The notes beneath the pieces are model-generated. The model was not told the origin of the DNA. It did not search any database and saw only the letters and a program-made list of their open reading frames with translations. The translations under genes were made by a program, and so were the position numbers. From Pseudomonadota bacterium (GTDB taxonomy: Bacteria; Pseudomonadota; Gammaproteobacteria; Xanthomonadales; Xanthomonadaceae), in contig JAEWNA010000172.1 of assembly GCA_023392975.1 (NCBI GenBank), positions 1-11,317 of the forward strand: 11,317 nucleotides of DNA. Reading direction: 5' to 3'. This document shows, piece by piece, positions 1 to 10,015 of this stretch (position 1 is its first letter; every line of letters starts with the position of its first letter).

Positions 1-377
1 GCGCCAGCCCCCGGCGGCCGCGCCGCCAGCCCGGCGGCGGCAGCGCTGCCGCGCAACGGCGAACCGAGGCAGACCACCCGCTTCACCGGCAGGTCCGGCG
101 CCCGGCGCAGGGCTTCGAGGATGACCAGCCCGCCCAGACTGTGGCCGACCAGCGCCTCGACCGGCCGCCGGCGGAGCAGTGCGATCAGGCGATCGCCCGC
201 CGTCTCCGGGTCGCGCCAGACGCTGTCGTAGCCGAACACCGCCGGCGCCAGCCCCTCGCGGCGCAGCCGCAGCGCGAACGGCATCAGCCAGGCGCGGGCA
301 TTCCAGATGCCGTGGACCAGCAGGACGGCGGGCGCGCCGTCGGGGGCGGGATCGGGACGAGGAGCGGGCGTCGACAT
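1..377 (-). CDS. alpha/beta hydrolase, lipase/esterase-like (3' end beyond window)
   Basis: The visible 125 codons begin an alpha/beta-fold hydrolase, and the C-terminal half lies beyond the left edge. From the chosen start, the chain shows a hydrophobic first strand ending in LLVHG (His22-Gly23, typical of the oxyanion loop) and then a nucleophile elbow GHSLGG at residues 78-83, with Ser80 as the expected catalytic serine. The catalytic Asp and His would be in the missing part, so activity cannot be judged. No signal peptide is seen, which suggests a cytoplasmic enzyme. Neither this ATG nor the in-frame ATG at 416 (13 codons longer, a proline-rich extension) has a convincing ribosome binding site, so the start is uncertain. 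It follows the SGNH hydrolase gene on the same strand by 50-90 bases and is probably the last visible gene of that operon. The substrate is unknown; the family includes lipases, esterases and PGAP1-like proteins. Confidence 0.8.
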   Translation of the reverse strand, partial: MSTPAPRPDPAPDGAPAVLLVHGIWNARAWLMPFALRLRREGLAPAVFGYDSVWRDPETAGDRLIALLRRRPVEALVGHSLGGLVILEALRRAPDLPVKRVVCLGSPLRGSAAAAGLAARPPGAG

Positions 378-468
378 CGGGAAGGGGCTCGGTGGCGGTG
401 GGGGTCGTCCGGACATGGGCGCGCCCCGGCAACGACGCAACCATGCCGGAAGCGAGAGAGTGCCGAGA

Positions 469-1062
469 TCAGGACGGCGCGGCAGCGGCCCGCAGCGCAT
501 CGGCGATCAGCGCCCCGATCCGCGCGTAGCCGGCCGCGGTGAAATGCACCCCGTCGGGCAGCAGCAGGTCGCCGAGCGACGCCTGCGACAGCGCTGCATG
601 CAGGTCGTTGATGCGGAAGCCCGCCGCCCGGGCCAACTCGACCGCGATGCGGTTGTAGGCCGGCACGTCGGCGGCGTACCGGCGCGAGGCCTTGGTCGCG
701 TTGTGCGCGGCCTCGTCGATCGGGGTGGTCGTCGCCCACACCACCGTTGCGCCGCCGGCGGCCAGCGCGGCGAAGATCGCGCGCAGGTTGTCCGCGTATT
801 CGGCCGGCGCGGCGACCGGGCGATCGCGGCCGGGGTCGTGGCGCAGGTCGTGCAGGCCGCAGTTGAGGTGGATCAGGTCGAACGCGCCCGCGGGCAACCA
901 GGCGTCGAGCTGCGCGAGGAGCTTGTGCGAGGACTCGCCGTTCTCCGCCGGCGACCACACCTGCCATGCCGGCGGCAACACGGCGCGCACGAACGGCTCG
1001 GCGCCCATGCGGATGGAATCGCCGACCAGCGCGACCCGCAGCGGGCGCGCGTCGACCCTCAT
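469..1062 (-). CDS. SGNH/GDSL-family hydrolase
   Basis: This 197-residue protein fits a single SGNH-fold esterase domain. Block I is GDSIRMG at residues 14-20, with Ser16 the likely nucleophile. Block V is PDGVHFT around residues 169-175, giving the Asp170/His173 pair. The oxyanion segment reads LNCGLHDLR rather than the textbook GxND, a variant I recall from GDSL-like lipases but cannot check. There is no signal peptide, so it is probably cytoplasmic. Longer in-frame starts exist upstream, but they would overlap the acetyltransferase gene heavily. The ATG at 1062 overlaps that gene's TGA in an ATGA arrangement, which implies translational coupling. Family members deacylate carbohydrates, lipids or small esters; the substrate here cannot be told from sequence. 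Confidence 0.87.
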   Translation of the reverse strand: MRVDARPLRVALVGDSIRMGAEPFVRAVLPPAWQVWSPAENGESSHKLLAQLDAWLPAGAFDLIHLNCGLHDLRHDPGRDRPVAAPAEYADNLRAIFAALAAGGATVVWATTTPIDEAAHNATKASRRYAADVPAYNRIAVELARAAGFRINDLHAALSQASLGDLLLPDGVHFTAAGYARIGALIADALRAAAAPS

Positions 1063-1574
1063 GCGTCGCGCCGGAAGATGAACTCGTGGTCGTGGGTCTG
1101 GCCGACCGGAAACAGGTAGTCGCCGACCTTGCCGAAGCCGTAGCGCTGGTAGAACCGCTGCGCGCCGAAGTTCTCGCTCCACACGCCCACCCACAGCGTG
1201 CGCGGACCGTCGCCCAGCAGCCAATCCATCGCGACCTGCATCAGCCGCGCGCCCCAGCCGCCGTTGTGGGCGCGGGAGAGGATGTAGAGCCGCTTGATCT
1301 CGCCGTCGCCCTCGCGCACGTCCGCATGCGGCAGTCCGCAGGGCCCGACGTAGATGTGGCCGATCGCCTCCTCGCCGTCCTCCAGCAGCCAGATCGCGCA
1401 GCGCGGGTCCTCCAGCGCCTCGCGCTGCGTCTCGGCGATGTAGCTGGTGTCGAGGAAGTACGCGAGATCTTCCGGCGGATACAGATGGCCGAACGTCTCG
1501 GTGAAGTTGCGGCGCGCGATGTCGGCGACGCGCTCGGCGTCGGCGGGCGTTGCGCGGCGGATGGCGTAGGTCAT
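1059..1574 (-). CDS. GNAT-family N-acetyltransferase (PaiA-like)
   Basis: This 171-residue protein is one GNAT domain, which transfers the acetyl group of acetyl-CoA to an amine. It opens with the usual IRRATPADAE segment. The central strand EIKRLYIL (residues 92-99) runs into the acetyl-CoA pyrophosphate loop HNGGWGARL (103-111). The C-terminal part carries NFGAQRFYQRYGF (135-147), the typical motif before the last strands, and ends in HDHEFIFRR. The EIKRLY strand and the C-terminal pattern resemble the PaiA group, some of which acetylate polyamines; the substrate here is inferred only. An AGAGGA ribosome binding site about eight bases before the ATG supports this start. It is the first gene of a minus-strand run, and its stop codon overlaps the SGNH hydrolase start. 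It is separated from aspS upstream by the REP-like element at 1598-1692. Confidence 0.9.
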   Translation of the reverse strand: MTYAIRRATPADAERVADIARRNFTETFGHLYPPEDLAYFLDTSYIAETQREALEDPRCAIWLLEDGEEAIGHIYVGPCGLPHADVREGDGEIKRLYILSRAHNGGWGARLMQVAMDWLLGDGPRTLWVGVWSENFGAQRFYQRYGFGKVGDYLFPVGQTHDHEFIFRRDA

Positions 1575-1597
1575 CGCGAGTTCCTCTTTGCGGGCTC

Positions 1598-1692
1598 GGT
1601 AGAGCGGCCTTCAGGCCGCTGCCGTTTCGAGATCAAGCGAAGAGCAGCGGCCTGGTGTTCAACGGCCGAATGGCCGGTCAGGCCGCTCTACC
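1598..1692. repeat. paired inverted REP-like element with GTAG ends
   Basis: The 95-base element between aspS and the acetyltransferase gene is bounded by a perfect 13-base inverted repeat (1598-1610 and 1680-1692), each arm containing GTAG followed by AGCGGCC. Directly inside the left arm is a hairpin with stem 1603-1609/1614-1620. A second, 11-base inverted repeat pairs 1612-1622 with 1644-1654. A smaller CGGCC/GGCCG hairpin lies at 1663-1676 beside the right arm. GTAG next to a GC-rich palindrome is the hallmark of REP elements mobilised by RAYT transposases, including the SMAG elements of Stenotrophomonas. Two copies head to head resemble a BIME. It may also end or protect the aspS transcript, but there is no T-tract. 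Confidence 0.75.
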
Positions 1693-1702
1693 AAGGCAAG
1701 GG

Positions 1703-3463
<1,761 letters not shown>

Positions 3464-3509
3464 GGGGGAACTCCGGGTGTAGGATCGTCCGGCGCCTGCC
3501 GGGCCGCGC

Positions 3510-3538
3510 ATTCTAGCGGTTGCGGCGCCCGCACGCGG
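3510..3538 (-). promoter_or_regulatory. probable aspS promoter
   Basis: On the minus strand a good -10 hexamer, TAGAAT in the context GCTAGAATGCG (3510-3515), lies about 47 bases before the aspS ATG. A position-fitting -35 hexamer 17 bases upstream (CCGCGT, 3533-3538) is a poor match, so only the -10 box is convincing. The predicted transcript would have a leader of roughly 40 bases containing the GGAG ribosome binding site. Confidence 0.5.
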
Positions 3539-3595
3539 TCCGCAGGGCCGGCGCGCGCGGCACGGCGCGCCATCCCGCCGTCAAGGAGACGCCGT

Positions 3596-4750
3596 ATGCC
3601 CGTCCAGATCCACCGACCGTTCCCACGCGCCCTCCGCGCCGCGGGCCTGACCGCCGCCCTGGCGTTCGCCGCACTCGCAGGGCCTGCCTTCGGACAGGAA
3701 CCGGGCGAACCGGGCGTCACCGACCAGACGATGGGGCCGGCCGCCGCCAAGGCCTACGCGCCGGAGCGGCTGTGGGAGCTGGACGAGGACGCCCAGCGGC
3801 GGGTCATCGCCCAGGAATACAGCGACCAGTCCGACGGCCGCACCATCCCCGACGACCAGTTGCGCTTCTACCTCGACCAGGTGCGCTTCTCGCGCTGGCC
3901 GTTCAGCCGGGTGCGCAGCGACATCACCGAGTCGCTGGCCGGACACGGCGTCAGCGATCCGGTGTCGGCCAACACCGTCCGCTGCGAGAGCGCCGACGGC
4001 CGCGCCAGGACCTGCACGCCGACCTGGGCGGGACGCTCGCGGCTGGTGCGCCAGCTGTCGAACACGACCTGCACGGAAGGCCAGAACTGGTCGTCCACGC
4101 CGGGCAAGATCCAGGTGAGCGGCGGCTGCCGGGCCGAGTTCACCGAGGACCTCGACACCTCGGGCGGCGGCGTGCCCTGCGGAAGCAAGGACGGCAAGGC
4201 CGAGACCTGCCAGATGCCGTGGGCCGGCAAGTCCAAGATCATGCGCCAGATGTCCGGCGCCCGCTGCGTCGCCAACCAGAACTGGTGGACGACCCCAGGC
4301 CAGGTGCGCGTCAGCGGCGGTTGCCGCGCCCTGTTCGCGTCGGTGGACGGCGAGTTGGCCGGCGCGCAGCTGCGCTGCGAAAGCGTCGACGGCAAGTACC
4401 ACGAGTGCGGCAACAAGCTGTACGGCACGCCGCAGGTGGTGCAGCAGCTGTCGAGCACGCATTGCACCCTCGACCGCAACTTCGGCCTGCGCAACGGCAA
4501 GCTGTGGGTGAACCTCGGCTGCCGCGCGGTCTTCAAGGTCACCGACGGCGCCAGCGACGGCTACAAGGTCACCTGCGAAAGCGCCAACGGCAAGTTCAAC
4601 GAATGCACCTGGGACCACAGCCGCGGACCGCCGCGCCTGCAGCAGAAGCTGTCCGACCGCGCCTGCCAGCAGGGGTATTCCTGGGGCTACAACCGTCGCG
4701 CCAACCTGTGGGTGAACTACGGCTGCCGCGCGGTCTTCGTGCCGCGCTGA
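3596..4750 (+). CDS. secreted cysteine-rich protein with four DUF3011-like repeats
   Basis: This 384-residue protein begins with a signal peptide (Arg-containing start, Ala/Leu core at about 16-29, likely cleavage after AFG at 31-33). A module at residues 53-114 (from AYAPERLW) contains IPDDQLRFYLDQV and looks helical. Four repeats follow at about 128-182, 193-247, 259-313 and 325-381. Cysteines fall at 130/140/159/178, 195/205/224/243, 261/271/290/309 and 327/337/357/377, so each repeat could form two disulfides. Each ends in a GCRAxF-type motif. The repeats match my recollection of Pfam DUF3011 (PF11218), a family of unknown function common in Xanthomonadaceae. AAGGAG seven bases before the ATG fixes the start; the frame happens to stay open for 2 kb upstream across aspS, but that is not coding. 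It is the first of three paralogous genes. Function unknown; I infer an extracytoplasmic binding or structural role. Its second repeat is absent from the two paralogues. Confidence 0.9.
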   Translation: MPVQIHRPFPRALRAAGLTAALAFAALAGPAFGQEPGEPGVTDQTMGPAAAKAYAPERLWELDEDAQRRVIAQEYSDQSDGRTIPDDQLRFYLDQVRFSRWPFSRVRSDITESLAGHGVSDPVSANTVRCESADGRARTCTPTWAGRSRLVRQLSNTTCTEGQNWSSTPGKIQVSGGCRAEFTEDLDTSGGGVPCGSKDGKAETCQMPWAGKSKIMRQMSGARCVANQNWWTTPGQVRVSGGCRALFASVDGELAGAQLRCESVDGKYHECGNKLYGTPQVVQQLSSTHCTLDRNFGLRNGKLWVNLGCRAVFKVTDGASDGYKVTCESANGKFNECTWDHSRGPPRLQQKLSDRACQQGYSWGYNRRANLWVNYGCRAVFVPR

Positions 4751-4788
4751 GCCACGCGCCTTTCCGACTTCCCCCGATGGAATCCGCC

Positions 4789-5454
4789 ATGATCCGCTTC
4801 CGTTCCCTGCTCGCCTTCCTCGTCGCCCTCGCCGCCTGCCCGACGGCGCCCGTCGCGCACGCCGTCAATCCCTTCGACCGGGACAGCGTGAAGTGCGAGA
4901 GCAAGGACACCCGCCGCGAGACCTGCCAGGTGTCCTGGCCCGGCCAGACCCGGCTGGTGCGCCAGATCTCCGCCACCGACTGCGTGCAGGGCCGCACCTG
5001 GGGGTCGACGCCCGGCAAGGTCTGGGTGTCGGGCGGCTGCCGCGCCGAGTTCGGGCCGCGCTTCAGCGGCAAGGAAATCAAGTGCGAGAGCCCCGACGGT
5101 CGCCACGAGACCTGCGGCCGCGACCTCTACGGCAACGCCGACCTGATCCGCCAGCTGTCCGACGCCCCCTGCCGCGAAGGCAGCACCTGGGGCATGAGCG
5201 GCGGCTCGATCTGGGTCGACAAGGGCTGCCGCGGCGTGTTCCGCGTCGGCGAGAGCAGCGGGCGCTACAGCACGACCTGCGGCAGCGAGAACGGACGCCG
5301 CCACACCTGCCCGTGGGATGCGCGTCGCGGCCGCCCGGTGCTGCTCGAAACGCTCTCCACGTCGCCCTGCACGCAGGGCCGCAGCTGGGGCTACGACGGC
5401 AAGGGCGCGGTCTGGGTGGACGAAGGCTGCCGCGGCCGGTTCGGACTGCGCTGA
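4789..5454 (+). CDS. secreted cysteine-rich protein with three DUF3011-like repeats
   Basis: This 221-residue protein has a clear signal peptide (MIRFRS start, hydrophobic core, likely cleavage after AHA at 23-25), so the mature protein begins almost directly with repeats. The three repeats have cysteines at 36/46/65/84, 99/109/128/147 and 164/174/194/214, the same spacing as in the neighbouring paralogues. By sequence type they correspond to repeats 1, 3 and 4 of the upstream protein. The N-terminal IPDDQLRFYLDQV-type module of the two flanking genes is missing, leaving a nearly pure repeat protein. The start is placed at 4789, with a weak GGA upstream; an in-frame ATG at 4777 would add MESA and has no ribosome binding site. 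It lies 38 bases after the first repeat gene, consistent with cotranscription. Function is unknown. Confidence 0.88.
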   Translation: MIRFRSLLAFLVALAACPTAPVAHAVNPFDRDSVKCESKDTRRETCQVSWPGQTRLVRQISATDCVQGRTWGSTPGKVWVSGGCRAEFGPRFSGKEIKCESPDGRHETCGRDLYGNADLIRQLSDAPCREGSTWGMSGGSIWVDKGCRGVFRVGESSGRYSTTCGSENGRRHTCPWDARRGRPVLLETLSTSPCTQGRSWGYDGKGAVWVDEGCRGRFGLR

Positions 5455-5463
5455 ACCTGCGCA

Positions 5464-5536
5464 CCGCCGCGACGGCGGCGATCCGCATCCGGACTGACGT
5501 TTGGGCGTAGGCTGTGGGCGCGGGACGACCGCGCCC
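5464..5536 (+). other. two hairpins in the spacer between the second and third repeat genes
   Basis: The 120-base spacer holds two perfect short inverted repeats: 5464-5469 with 5473-5478 (six pairs, CGA loop) and 5516-5523 with 5529-5536 (eight G/C pairs, GACGA loop). Neither is followed by a T-run, so they are not classical terminators. They could attenuate transcription or mark an mRNA processing point between the genes. In DNA this GC-rich, short stems also arise by chance. Confidence 0.3.
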
Positions 5537-5574
5537 CGGTGTTCCGCCCTCCCGACGCCCTTCCGGAGATCGCC

Positions 5575-6504
5575 ATGGACCGCTGCAGGACGACCGCGCT
5601 TCGCAACGCACTCCCCCTCGCCCTCTTCGCCGCCGCGACCGCGTCCGGCATCGTCGCGGCCCCGCCCGTCGCGGCGCAGGCGCAAACCCGCGCCTACGCG
5701 CCGGAGCAACTGTGGCAGCTCACGCCCGCGGAACAGCGCCGGGTGATCGGGCTGGAATATTCCGAACAGTCCCGGGGACGCAGCATCCCCGAGGACCAGA
5801 TGCGCTTCTACCTGGACCAGGTGCGGCTGTCGCGCTGGACGTTCAGCCGGATCAAGACCGACATCGCGCAGTCGCTGGGCAACAGCGGCTGGAATCCGCC
5901 GATCGACAGCGGCAGCGTGCGCTGCGAGAGCAACGACAGCCGCCAGCGCACCTGCCCCACGCCATGGCGCGGGACCTCGCGCCTGGTCCGGCAACTGTCC
6001 AACACCCGCTGCATCGAGGGCCAGAACTGGTCGAGCACCCCCGGGCAGGTATGGGTGCGCGGCGGCTGCCGCGCCGATTTCGCGGAAGGCACCTGGAACG
6101 GCGGCGGCATCGGCGAACAGATCCGCTGCGAGAGCGACAACGGACGCTACCGGCAGTGCGGCAACGGGCGCTACGGCGAGGCGAGCCTCGTGCGGCAGCT
6201 CTCCGGCACTCGCTGCGTCCGCAACGTCAACTGGGGGCTGACCAACGGCGCCCTGTGGGTCAATGGCGGCTGTCGCGGCGTGTTCCGGGTCGGCAGCGGC
6301 TACGGCGACGGCGGCTACACCGTCACCTGCTCCAGCCAGAACAACCGCCGCACGACCTGCGCCTGGGCCTCCGGGAACGGCATGCCGCGCCTGCTCCAGC
6401 AATTGTCCAGCCAGCCCTGCGTCGAGGGCCGGACCTGGGGCTACACCCTGCGCGGCGGCCTCTGGGTCGATCGCGGCTGCCGCGCCCGCTTCGGCGTGCG
6501 CTGA
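5575..6504 (+). CDS. secreted cysteine-rich protein with N-terminal module and three DUF3011-like repeats
   Basis: This 309-residue protein has a signal peptide with likely cleavage after AQA (34-36). A 62-residue module at 40-101 (from AYAPEQLW, with IPEDQMRFYLDQV) matches the corresponding module of the first paralogue at about 42 of 62 positions by eye. Three repeats follow with cysteines at 117/127/146/165, 185/195/214/233 and 252/262/282/302. They correspond to types 1, 3 and 4; type 2 is absent. The chain ends right after the last repeat, in RARFGVR. GGAG about eight bases before the ATG at 5575 supports the start over an in-frame ATG at 5539. It lies 120 bases after the second paralogue, a gap with two hairpins, so it may be cotranscribed or have its own promoter; I could not identify one. 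A strong terminator follows at 6528. DUF3011-like assignment is from recall of the family pattern; function is unknown. Confidence 0.9.
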   Translation: MDRCRTTALRNALPLALFAAATASGIVAAPPVAAQAQTRAYAPEQLWQLTPAEQRRVIGLEYSEQSRGRSIPEDQMRFYLDQVRLSRWTFSRIKTDIAQSLGNSGWNPPIDSGSVRCESNDSRQRTCPTPWRGTSRLVRQLSNTRCIEGQNWSSTPGQVWVRGGCRADFAEGTWNGGGIGEQIRCESDNGRYRQCGNGRYGEASLVRQLSGTRCVRNVNWGLTNGALWVNGGCRGVFRVGSGYGDGGYTVTCSSQNNRRTTCAWASGNGMPRLLQQLSSQPCVEGRTWGYTLRGGLWVDRGCRARFGVR

Positions 6505-6527
6505 GCCCCCAGCTTCGGGCGCAAGCG

Positions 6528-6554
6528 AAAAGCCCCGCGATCGCGGGGCTTTTT
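6528..6554. terminator. bidirectional intrinsic terminator between the repeat genes and the zinc-ribbon gene
   Basis: Positions 6528-6553 form a perfect 26-base palindrome: AAAA, then GCCCCGCGA, then its complement, then TTTT, with one further T. Read in either direction it is a GC-rich stem followed by a T-run, so it can stop transcription from the plus-strand repeat genes (24 bases after the last stop) and from the minus-strand zinc-ribbon gene. Confidence 0.92.
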
Positions 6555-6586
6555 CGTGGCTGCCGGCGGGCAGTGGCCCTCGGAAC

Positions 6587-6910
6587 TCAGTCGCCGGCAC
6601 CGCCCGCGGCGGGCTTGGCGGCGGATTTCGGCTCGGCCGGCTTCGCGGCCGTGTCGGGCTTCGACTCAGCCTTGCCCTCGGGCTTCGGCGCGTCGCCGCC
6701 GCCGGCCAGGTTGCGCTTGCGATCGCCGTCCTTCTTGAAGTCGGTCTCGTACCAGCCGCTGCCCGAGAGCCGGAACGACGGCGCCGTCAGCTGGCGCCGC
6801 ACCTGCGGTGCGCCGCAGGCCGGGCAGGTCTCGGGATCGGGGTCGGACATCTTCTGCAGGCGGTCGAAGGCGTGGCCGCAGGCGTCGCAGGCGAAGGCAT
6901 AGATGGGCAT
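6587..6910 (-). CDS. FmdB-family zinc-ribbon protein
   Basis: This 107-residue protein starts with the typical MPIYxFxCxxCGHxFD pattern of the FmdB regulatory-protein family. Two CxxC knuckles, Cys8/Cys11 and Cys29/Cys32, should bind one zinc ion. The sequence RRQLTAPSFRLSGSGWYETDF after the ribbon is also characteristic. Residues from about 65 onward form a low-complexity tail rich in Lys, Ala, Pro and Glu, probably disordered. The name comes from a proposed regulator of formamidase genes, but for most members, including this one, the role is unproven. No strong ribosome binding site is visible. In related bacteria I recall this gene just upstream of aspS; here the three repeat genes separate them. 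A weak promoter candidate is at 6941-6968. Confidence 0.93.
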   Translation of the reverse strand: MPIYAFACDACGHAFDRLQKMSDPDPETCPACGAPQVRRQLTAPSFRLSGSGWYETDFKKDGDRKRNLAGGGDAPKPEGKAESKPDTAAKPAEPKSAAKPAAGGAGD

Positions 6911-6940
6911 GGAAGCGGGGCTGTGCTCGAAACCGCGGAT

Positions 6941-6968
6941 AGTCTGGGGGCCGCGGCCCGCGAATCAA
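6941..6968 (-). promoter_or_regulatory. possible promoter of the zinc-ribbon gene
   Basis: On the minus strand TTGATT (6963-6968) and GACTAT (6941-6946) are separated by 16 bases and end about 30 bases before the ATG. The -35 matches consensus at four of six positions and the -10 at three of six. This is plausible from location but weak. Confidence 0.3.
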
Positions 6969-7096
6969 GTCCACCCGCAGGATCGACCGCCGTTCCAACG
7001 CCGCCGAAGACGCGCAACGCCCGCGATCCGGGCCGCATCCTGCGCGCATCGTGCTGAATACGTTTGCAGATGCGCCGCCGGTCGACCGCCGGCGCC

Positions 7097-7112
7097 ATGT
7101 GCGTTCGCACAT
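7097..7112. promoter_or_regulatory. 16-base inverted repeat upstream of isoamylase, possible operator
   Basis: ATGTGCG-TT-CGCACAT is a perfect inverted repeat with seven-base arms, 59 bases before the isoamylase ATG. It is more AT-rich than its surroundings and followed by a small CCGGC/GCCGG hairpin (7113-7128). Its size suits a dimeric regulator such as a LacI- or TetR-type protein, but I recognise no specific consensus and see no confident promoter hexamers beside it. Confidence 0.3.
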
Positions 7113-7171
7113 CCGGCGATAGTGCCGGCGCGCGCCGCGACGCGCGCCCCCATCGATTCGGAGGACGCAAG

Positions 7172-9487
<2,316 letters not shown>

Positions 9488-10015
9488 ACCCCCGCATCGC
9501 GGGCGCGGCCGATGCCGCGCCCGCGATCGCGTTCCGCCCGCCGCAACGGCGAGGCGCCGTCGATCTTCCGGCCGAAGACGATCCGTCGCAGTGATCGAAG
9601 CGACGCAGGCCGACCGATAGTGCCGCGCACGGATGCCGCGCGCATTGCATTTCGAACGAACTGCCGCTGTGCGTCACGCGACGCTTCCTGCACGCGCAGG
9701 CGGTACGCATCCGGCGCGTCGCGGCCATGCGCGCGGATGCGTGGACGCGGGACGCACGCCCGATCACGGCCACGATCGCCTGCATGACGATGCGAACGTG
9801 CAGACTGCAATGCGGGAACTGCAACGGAGTGCGCGAAAACGACGCGCCCGCTGGCATCGCGCTTGCTGTCGCTTCCACTGCGGGTGCACGACGTCGATCC
9901 ATCGACAACGCCCGGGAGGTCACGGACGCAGGAGCGCGAAGACGCTTCCGCGATCGACGATCGGAATCGCTTGCATGCAGGTCCATTGGGCGCCAGCGCC
10001 CACGAGGTTGCCTCG
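9488..10015. other. 528-base region without a recognisable gene
   Basis: Apart from the hairpin just after the isoamylase stop I see no credible gene here. Several frames stay open on both strands, but their translations are Arg/Ser/Ala-rich, without motifs or ribosome binding sites. The final bases contain the GAGG ribosome binding site of the hemerythrin gene. No convincing promoter pair, tRNA or mobile-element end was found. Confidence 0.5.
9496..9527 (+). terminator. strong hairpin after isoamylase, possible terminator
   Basis: A perfect 14-base inverted repeat (9496-9509 with 9514-9527, CGAT loop) begins nine bases after the isoamylase stop. The stem is almost all G/C. There is no T-run after it, so it may act as a factor-assisted terminator or protect the mRNA 3' end rather than as a classical intrinsic terminator. 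Confidence 0.5.

Noticed and set aside
5480..5515. Possible promoter with TAGGCT as -10 ahead of the third repeat gene
   Set aside because: The upstream CTGACG is only about eight bases away, too close for a -35 box, and no other hexamer fits.
4717..6600. 627-codon minus-strand open frame opposite the second and third repeat genes
   Set aside because: The product is Ala/Val/Gly-rich mirror sequence, and it runs against three proteins with strict cysteine patterns and signal peptides.
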